Below, one piece after another: positions 56,474 to 64,000 of a stretch of DNA of 64,000 nucleotides. Source of the DNA: Ustilaginoidea virens (taxonomy: Eukaryota > Ascomycota > Sordariomycetes > Hypocreales > Clavicipitaceae); assembly GCF_000687475.1 (NCBI RefSeq), contig NC_057316.1, positions 682,001 to 746,000 of the forward strand, read 5' to 3'. Every line of letters starts with the position of its first letter. Within the stretch, counting starts at the first letter, position 1. The notes beneath the pieces were generated by a model, which saw only the letters and a list, made by a program, of their open reading frames with translations, searched no databases and was not told where the DNA came from. The position numbers and the translations under genes were made by a program.

Positions 56474-59400
56474 ACGGGTTGATTGTATCGTGTCTGGTCA
56501 TGGGTGTCATGGGTGTGAACATGCATCGCAGCTATTTGGCGCGCGAAGGGGAGGGGGGACAGGGAGGGGGAGGGGGAGGGAGCTTGAGGGCTATCTGCGT
56601 GTGAGGAAGAGCGTAGGCGCTGCTCAGCTGTATCATAGTGGAGCCTCACATGTCGACTGAATCCCATGATATCTCTCATTGGCTTCACATCATACTGCTG
56701 CTTTGATCATCTCTTTTTTTCTTCCACCACGAGGGCGACTTGGTCATCCGTTGATGGATGAAAGCGATTGGTCGTGGCGATGATGGTTCGGAGTCACAGA
56801 CTGGCGATGAACCCCAAGGCTGACAACGGGCAACTCGACAATCTACACGTTTTGGAAAACCACGTACATACCGAGTACTCAGTGCAGCAGCCGCGATTTC
56901 GAGCGGGCCCATTCATTGGTTTCGAAAACCGGCTGGGTGTTTTGAACGACATCGGGACGGAATATGACCCCGACGCAGAGTGGCAGGCAATAATGTCCAC
57001 GAGCAACTACGGAGTACTCCGTGCGTACGGTGTGCCTGATTCAGGTTTGATGCAGGCCAAAGCCATGTCCAGCCGACAAATTCTCTCCTGTCACATACCA
57101 GCTAATGCAGGACAAGTGCCAATGTGGCGGTCAACGAGGACTGACGAGTCTGGTTTCTGCCGCTGCATGGCGGGGTGTGCGTGACTTGACACGTTAGTTT
57201 TTCCTTTTGGAATCAAACCCAAGGTTTCTTTTGCCGGTGAGCGGGAGTGGCATCTCGGACCACTAGTTCGCGGGTCAGCAAGGGGGATTCCGACGAGCCT
57301 TGTCTGACTCGCAAATGCTAGCCACGGCAGTGCGATGAGTCTACAGATTCAATCGGGAGGGCCGTCCACTCACAAACCGTGGACCTGGGCCCCCCAGATT
57401 AAATGCTGCAACCATGAAGCGAAACCCAGCCACGCGTAATAGGGGGGTGGAAGAAGTCGGGGTCGGGGCCAGACCGCATCCATCTGAGCAAGCTCCATCT
57501 GCTCCATCCGCTCCATCTCCACATGTGCAGTTCTGTCATAAAAACGCACCTGATAATACTCGGTTAATGATGCTCTGTGTCGTTCTGGATAGCGTCGCGA
57601 GGTTGCCAGACATGTGTGTGTTTGAGCTTGGTCAGTATCTGTTGCTGCTGCTCGAACATGGACCGAGTTTCGACCCGGTCCAGATGAAGGAGATGAAGGA
57701 AACTCGCAAAAAGAAAAAAACAAAGTATGGTGGCGGAAGGAAATAATGGCCAAGGAGAGCAAGTTCCGCCTGCCGTGACTAGTGGTAGTGGTCGATCACC
57801 CGGATATAGAACTATCTGTGCATATTTGCTTTTTGTGAACAACACGACGTGACCACTGACGACGTTGAGTAAAGTATCGGATTTATCGTTGCAACAGTTT
57901 GTCGCTTGGACACGCGGCCCAAGGGAAGAGAGTTGGGCTTTGTTTGCGGTGGCGAAAGGGCAAAGCCACGACGCTCCATGAAGGGCACGAGTTGGTGAAA
58001 TGATCGACGTAAGAAGCACAGATTCCTCGATCGACAAAGTCCAAGCCAAAACATGGTACTGGCGTGAGCCGCAAGGGTTTCATCACAGCCCACCTTCAGC
58101 CGGGCTTCCAAAACTTGGGCCCTTTTTCATTCTTTGCCACGCCATGGGACCCTGGAAGGCGCTAGGGGGGCCCAACCGACATGGACGTATTCGGGAGTCC
58201 GCGTTCCGTACCAAGTAGTCCGTACGGAGTACATGTTTCTAACATGGCTCAACGGAGAAAAGGGGCTGCGGATGTTGTTGTCAGAGACCCAAGTCACCCA
58301 ACACACATGATGTGCCAAAAAGCGGGCATCATGAGACCCTTGTTTTGTCTGGAAGAAGCTGTGAACCAAGAAATGCAGCGCGAGCCGGTGCAAGGAGCGC
58401 AAAGGGCCAAACGTCACCTGCAAAAACCTGCAAGCTGAACATGGCCCCTGCCCCGTCCTGCCCCGTCCTGCCCCGTCCTGTCCCGTCCTGTCCCGTCCTG
58501 TCGTCGGCACGTCCAGTCCGTAATTCTGGGTAGACTGCAGTGCTCCCAGCCCTCGTGGGTCTACATATTTGTTGCCCACAAAGGCAAAGTTGGTCACGGA
58601 TGGATGGGGGCTACTTTTGCGTGGCTATTTTTCGTGGTGGCGTGCTGAAGTTTTGTGATCGCCAGCCAGGGGGGACGCGTCCTCGCCGCGTGGCGCTAGC
58701 CAGAACAGGTAAGACTGTAAACAAATGCATCACTCCACCCGCACCCCCGGCAGGCGCGACTCAAAGACAAAGCCTGACTTGTCGAGCCAGGGCCCATATC
58801 CCATATCGACGAGTCTCGCTGGGCTCCTCCTGAGTCCCCCAGCCCGCTCTTTCCCACACCCTCCTTTATTGAACAACCCATCTGCGCACTGAACCACCCT
58901 CATGTTTCGTAACATTCCAGTCGACCAAGCTCACTCACTCACTGTGTTCATGTTTTGTTCTCTGCGCCATTGTTGTCAGTACCCCTCTTCCTGCTTTATG
59001 AGTCATAGATCGACTCTCGATTTCCGTTATGCACTATAGCGCCGAATGCGCTTTTTGAACTAGGACGAGAAGCGACAACAAATAAACAACGCTGAACAAC
59101 TATAGTCCGTACATGAATGGGGAGAGGAGGCAGCAGCGAGCGACTCACATCATGTGGTAACTGCCGCATGATCGAGCAACACCACCGCACCAATACGCTC
59201 TATTGCCTCCCCCTTTTCCCCTCCTCCCTCGCGGAGCGCATCAGAAGGTATACGCTCACGACCTAACTTGCGAGCTGGCATTCATTCTACTCCCGCGCGA
59301 ATTGCCGGCTTTTAGTGGATGCCACGGGACATATCCTAGCATTGTTATCTTTGAAAGGAAAACAAGAGAAAAATCCGAGTCGCCAACTTCATTCAGATTC

Positions 59401-59674
59401 AGAGGCCATTCAGCTAGACGTTGTCTGTATTTGAATAGCCCTCGCACCCCCCCTCTACCTCCAAGTCCTTCCATCCAAGACAGTGCTTCGCCTCTGAAAC
59501 ATTTTACAAAAGCTCTCCATTGCATGGACGCCTAGCCCGCTCTCATTTGGATACGGGAACTTGGGAGAGCTCTAACACGTATCAGTTTCGCTTACGAGGA
59601 CATTCCTTACCTGACAGCACGCGACTGTTTCGAGTGAGGGGGACCTTGCATTCCATCAACCTGCTATAAACACC
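56474..59674. other. Long intergenic region upstream of WEE1, no supported gene
   Basis: Frames such as 56768-57184 (+) and 58049-57564 (-) have no recognisable motifs and unremarkable context. Visible structure includes a GGGGGAGG-rich tract near 56553-56582, GTACGGAGTAC-type words near 57008 and 58222, and the CCCCGTCCTG repeat. The length suggests a long WEE1 leader or promoter, or an unrecognised non-coding transcript. Confidence 0.5.
58451..58500 (+). repeat. CCCCGTCCTG decamer repeat, five units
   Basis: Three perfect CCCCGTCCTG units are followed by two TCCCGTCCTG units, directly visible. Confidence 0.92.
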
Positions 59675-62600
59675 ATGTCTTTCTCAAATGGGGGTGGCAC
59701 TCTGGCCCTCCCATCGCCAACCCACGCACATCATATGGACGTCACGTCGGCCGTCCGCAGTCTCAGACGCTCCATATCAAGATCACCGTCAAAATTCTTA
59801 TCACGAACAAGCTCACAGAGCTCCGAAAAACTACGACAGGCTTCGCCACAGTCACCCTGCCGTCGTTTTGGAGCGACCCCTCAACGGCAACATATTGCAC
59901 CGTCTTTGCCGCAGACAGCTCCGCCAGCTGTCACCTCCGCACACGCCACTCTAACTCACCATTCCTCCATCTCGACACCTGTAAGACCAAGTGTCCGGCT
60001 CTCACTGCGCTCTGCCAAGTCTGCCAAGTCGTCTTCAAACCTATGCCGCCCAGTAGCTCGCGTCAAAGCATCGCCAAAAAGTCCACTGAAGCGAGGCTTA
60101 AGTGCTGCTCCTGATTCTGGCAATCCGGTACAGCCGTCAGCGTTGCCCTCACCGCCCACTACGACAAACCAGCACGGCCAGGAAAATAGTCCATCCCCTC
60201 GCTCCGCTCCGGTTTCTGGAGACAAGCCGTCACGCCATAGTTTTCATTTGGATGTGTCGGGCTCTTCCCAATCCGCTGTCTTGAAGGCGTTGGATACAGC
60301 GAGCAGCGAGCCGTTTATGGTTTCAACCACGGGCGCATTGAAGCGCAGTGATGCGACTATGAATTTGGATTACCCTAATCAAGGCAGCCCGGTGGCAAAA
60401 CGTCGCAGCTTGCACGGAATCACGGGCCTTGGTCAGTCGGGAGACCTCAACGCATTCGGTTCAAACACATTTTCACAGGGATTTGACATCCACGAAGACT
60501 CAGCGCCGTCCGAGTATGAACTCTCGGGAACAACCAATGATTTTGCAACAACCCGGCGCGATCCGCTAGCTTCGCCAAGCCCAGTATCCAATCTTCCCAG
60601 GAGATCGTCTTCTCTACGAAAATCTACTTTACAGCAACGATATGGCGATAAAGGGTCATGGGGGAGACGGTCAGGCGAGAGACAACTAGCACAAATGGGC
60701 GGGAATAACTCCACCCCAGTCCGAAGTCGTCCTCGCCTTTCCACCGATCATTTTGTACCACCACAACCGTCCCGGGATAGTCCATTCAGCGCCGGCAGCC
60801 CACTTCCGAATGCATCCATTCACCCAGTGGAAAACAAGGGACATCAACCTCACCCTCTTTCCAAGACATTGACAACTTCAAATTCAGGCAACAGCTTGAC
60901 AGAGGAGCCTACTTCATATGCGCCGGCTTCTAAAGCTGCTGAAAGGTCCAAGTCGCATCCCTTTTCTCGATCATTGCCTCTGGCTTCCACCAGGCCTACG
61001 GCTCGCTCCACTGTTGAGCACACCAAAGCAGTCGCCACACCCAGTCGTTCTCATCAGCTCTGGATTGGTGCTTTCAACTCTACCGGTCTGATTTCAAAGG
61101 TCAACCGCAACCCAGAGGAAGAAGCTGATAAGAAGATTGCACCACCCGACACTCCATGCAAAAAGCACGCCAACCCTTTCGCAACCTACCCACCTCCAGT
61201 TGGCAGTGCAATCAAGAGAAAGGGCAACAATCGAAACTCCTTTGCCGGCGTACCGTCCACTCCGTTCCACCCATTGTCGTCACTGGCTCCCGACACGTTT
61301 GGGCAGCCCACAAAAGGCCTTTCCATCTTCCAACGTGGCTCAGCCTCCCAGGGATCGCGTCGGGGCAGCATCTTGAGCCTGGACGGCGAAGACCGGAGGC
61401 TTTTCTGCGACATTACCGACGTAGGGAACCCGTCTGACGGAGACGTGCCCCCCACGCCTACCAAAGTAGTAGCTCTTACTCCGAGTCTGAGCAACCTCAG
61501 CGAACAGTCACTTGAAAGCCCAAGTGCTAACCGGACATTCGTTTTGCCATTATCTGCTGTCAAACCTGCCGCAGGACGGTCGAGAGAATCGACAAGTAAG
61601 TAATCGGGTATACTCTCTTACTTCACAGGGTCCAACAGCCACTGATCTTAATGCCTCTTACTTTAGGAAGTCCCGTCGATGGACGGCGTACACCACAAAC
61701 TCCTCGAGAGACATTGTTGCCCTCGGACACAAGCCGCCTGTCCATGTCGCAAGCCCCTGACGGGTTCAATGAGAATAACATGCCTCCTCCGGTTACCCCC
61801 ACCACGGCCCGCGACTTTCGATCATCCACTAGCATATTTGTTACACCTGTGAATGGTCGGACTAGCAATGTGGACGTCGATTCCAGCTTGCACTCGAGGT
61901 TCGACAAAGTCGAGCAAGTTGGCAAGGGCGAGTTTTCCACCGTGTACCGAGTTACCAAGCTTGAGCACCACAACACCTTTCCGTTTGACAGTCTTACGCC
62001 GAGTCACAGTGCCTCTCGGGCTCCCCGGAAGGGGCAAGTTTTTGCTGTGAAGAAGAGTCGGCACTCGTATCAAGGACCAAAAGATCGAGAGTCAAAACTT
62101 CGCGAAGTCCAAATCTTGCAAGCATTGACACATGCCGAGCATGTCCTTCAGTATGTTGATAGCTGGGAGCACAATTTCCACCTCTACATACAGACTGAGT
62201 TCTGTGAGGAAGGCACATTGGATAAGTTTCTTGGAAATGTTGGTCGAGGTGGAAGGCTGGATGACTTTCGTATTTTTAAGATCCTGCAAGATCTATGCTT
62301 GGTATGTAGCGCAAGCTAGCCCTGGCTGGACCTCTGGAGTTGGTCGCTAACTATGATGTAGGGATTGAAAGAAATTCACCAGGCAGGGTACATGCACTTG
62401 GATATGAAACCAGCGAACATTCTCATCAACTTTGAAGGGGCCCTGAAAATTGGCGACTTTGGACTCGCCCAACCATGTACCTCGACCGAAGGCGTAGATG
62501 TTGAGGGCGACCGTGAGTACATGGCTCCTGAAATGCTTAAAGGCAAGGCCGGCCAGTCAGCCGATGTCTTTTCGCTGGGCCTCATAACCCTAGAAGCGGC

Positions 62601-63063
62601 TGCCAATGTCGTACTTCCGGATAATGGGCCTACCTGGATCGCTCTCAGATCTGGGGATCTTTCGGATGTTCCCAGCCTCACTTGGACGCCCTCGCTGGAG
62701 ACTCAGCGAGACGCCGCAGGCAATGAGATTGAGTCTGCCCACAGCGATGAGCTGCATGGTGGGAGAACTCACAGTGCCGGGAACCTCTTCGGGTCACTTA
62801 AGCGATCAGAGTTGCACGGGCCGCCCAAGTTTATGATTCAGGCATTTCATCCCAGCTCATTGGATTCGATCGTTCGGTGGATGACGGCGCAAGAACCAGC
62901 TGACCGACCTCTGATTGACCAAATACTTGAGCTTGAAGGCCTGCGCTGGGTGGCTGAGCGTCGTACCGCCCCAGCAACTGTTTACGAAGGCAACTGGGGC
63001 CTTGCTGAGATGTTCCCCGTCTCCATTGCCGGAGATAGCGATACGGAAATGACCGATGTTTGA
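59675..63063 (+). CDS. WEE1: Wee1-type mitosis-inhibitor protein kinase
   Basis: This nuclear kinase phosphorylates the inhibitory tyrosine of Cdk1 and delays mitosis. Exons 59675-61595, 61667-62301 and 62362-63063 give 1085 residues. A long Ser/Thr/Pro-rich N-terminus has many SP/TP sites, as in Wee1 regulatory regions. The kinase domain begins near residue 717, with the glycine loop VGKGEFSTVY near 724 and catalytic lysine VKK near 768. Then come the catalytic loop HLDMKPANILI near 864, DFG near 884 and the Wee1 hallmark EGDREYMAPEML near 900. A loop insertion and the C-terminal tail follow. Introns are 71 and 60 bp with TAG acceptors. The ATG has context AAACACCATG. Mik1 is an alternative name, but the length and N-terminus fit Wee1/Swe1. 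Confidence 0.94.
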
Positions 63064-64000
63064 AACAAGAGACGGGGGAAAAAAAAATCCCATGTCGCTT
63101 TAGACATGTGGTGGCAGATATTTGAGTACCTTTCAAATTAACGAACGCATATACCGACCCTTTACGATGATTACTCTTTATATACCCCCAACGCACCTGT
63201 TAGACGATTAGTGGACACCAGCGAATCTTGTGCTGGAATATGTACAAGTAGATTTTCTCGGAGGATGACGTTTTGAAAACAAACTCCACAAGGGCTACCA
63301 CTGGATGGCGAAAGCCAGGTAGGTTTATGGAAAGGAAATGCGTCCCTGAGGACCAGTCGAGTTCGGGGCCGCTTGGGGCTGTTTCACGTCCGCAGCCACC
63401 TGACCTGCCCTCTTTTTCATTTCCTCTATTCTTTGTTCTCTTTTTTGCCTGTGTACCTTTTGTTGCCGGAACTCTTTTCTCCTTTTTTTTTTTTTTTTCT
63501 TTTTTTTCCCTTCTTCCTCACTGCCCAGCGAGTCTTCGAAGAAACGACGATACGAATTGTGCTGGTTTGAAAATAAAAAGCACGGCAGCTGGAGACGATA
63601 TCACGAGTTTTGCGAGGGTGGCCGTTTACGGGTGGTATATCGAGTGCTGGTGAGAAAGAACAATAGCCCTAACTTGACTCTTCCTTCCTATGGGGTGCAC
63701 GGGGCGTCTGGGAAGTCGCATGAATCATGTAGACAGAGATATAGATGAACTTGGTGAGGCGGTAGTATTCGGTTTTACTACTAGTTGCCTTGCACTCTTG
63801 GTTGGTTGGAATGGAATGGAATGGAGTCTCGGGCTTCGGGCTGCCTGTCAGGTAGTCACGTTTGTATGACGAATGGTATGAAAATTGTTACGAACAAAGC
63901 CATGTGCGCAAGTAAGAGGCAGAGTGTTACGAAAAAAAAAATGGTGCTACGTAGAGTACATCATGGCAAGCTACCTACCTCCTACCATGCTGCTTGGATA
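63064..64000. other. Region downstream of WEE1, no supported gene
   Basis: No family-like frame is seen. A T-rich tract lies at about 63481-63508, and GGAATGGAAT repeats near 63809. Short TACCTACC words near the window end belong to the recurring intergenic motif family. Confidence 0.5.

Noticed and set aside
56768..57184. 138-residue plus-strand frame downstream of DCD1
   Set aside because: It has an ordinary look but no recognisable motif, no partner exon, and contains the intergenic TACGGAGTAC word; kept as non-coding.

Overview
The window is a piece of filamentous ascomycete chromosome, most likely Sordariomycetes/Hypocreales by inference from protein style. The genes have short spliceosomal introns and fungal-type proteins (fungal rhodopsin-domain receptor, Pmp3, Atg7, Dcd1, Wee1, Gpi11), and the repeats carry repeat-induced point mutation (RIP).

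Region 1 (1-27529) is a continuous block of dead LTR retrotransposons. They are AT-rich and TpA-rich, with stop codons (mostly TAG/TAA) spread through recognisable gag, protease, integrase, RT and RNase H remnants. It holds two inverted copies of one Ty1/copia family (1-5232 on +, 9133-13085 on -), a truncated Ty3/gypsy element between them (5233-9132, -), short LTR-like modules, and a second copia family as a tandem LTR-internal-LTR-internal-LTR array (13412-27529). That array is bounded by a 5-bp target-site duplication, GTACC. Composition changes abruptly at about 27530.

Region 2 (27859-64000) is GC-richer and genic: a rhodopsin-domain membrane protein (-), an AusD-like methyltransferase (-), an ERCC6L2-like Snf2 ATPase (+), a small uncertain ORF (-), IMP3 (-) divergent from mitochondrial ribosomal protein S18 (+), a mitochondrial PPR-like protein (-, with two homopolymer frameshifts) divergent from GPI11 (+), PMP3 (+) convergent with ATG7 (-), tRNA-Glu(CTC), DCD1 (+) and WEE1 (+). 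Most are housekeeping genes: ribosome biogenesis, mitochondrial gene expression, GPI-anchor synthesis, autophagy, nucleotide metabolism, cell cycle and DNA repair. The receptor-like gene and the solitary methyltransferase, nearest the repeat block, are the more accessory ones. The genes do not form one pathway.

I did not find a clearly new multi-gene system. The strongest unusual signals are the tandem copia array with its duplication, the recurrent AAG 3' splice sites, the paired G-run frameshifts in the PPR gene, and two families of short palindromic intergenic motifs. Exon coordinates were worked out by eye from splice consensus, reading frame and remembered family motifs; no alignment was run.
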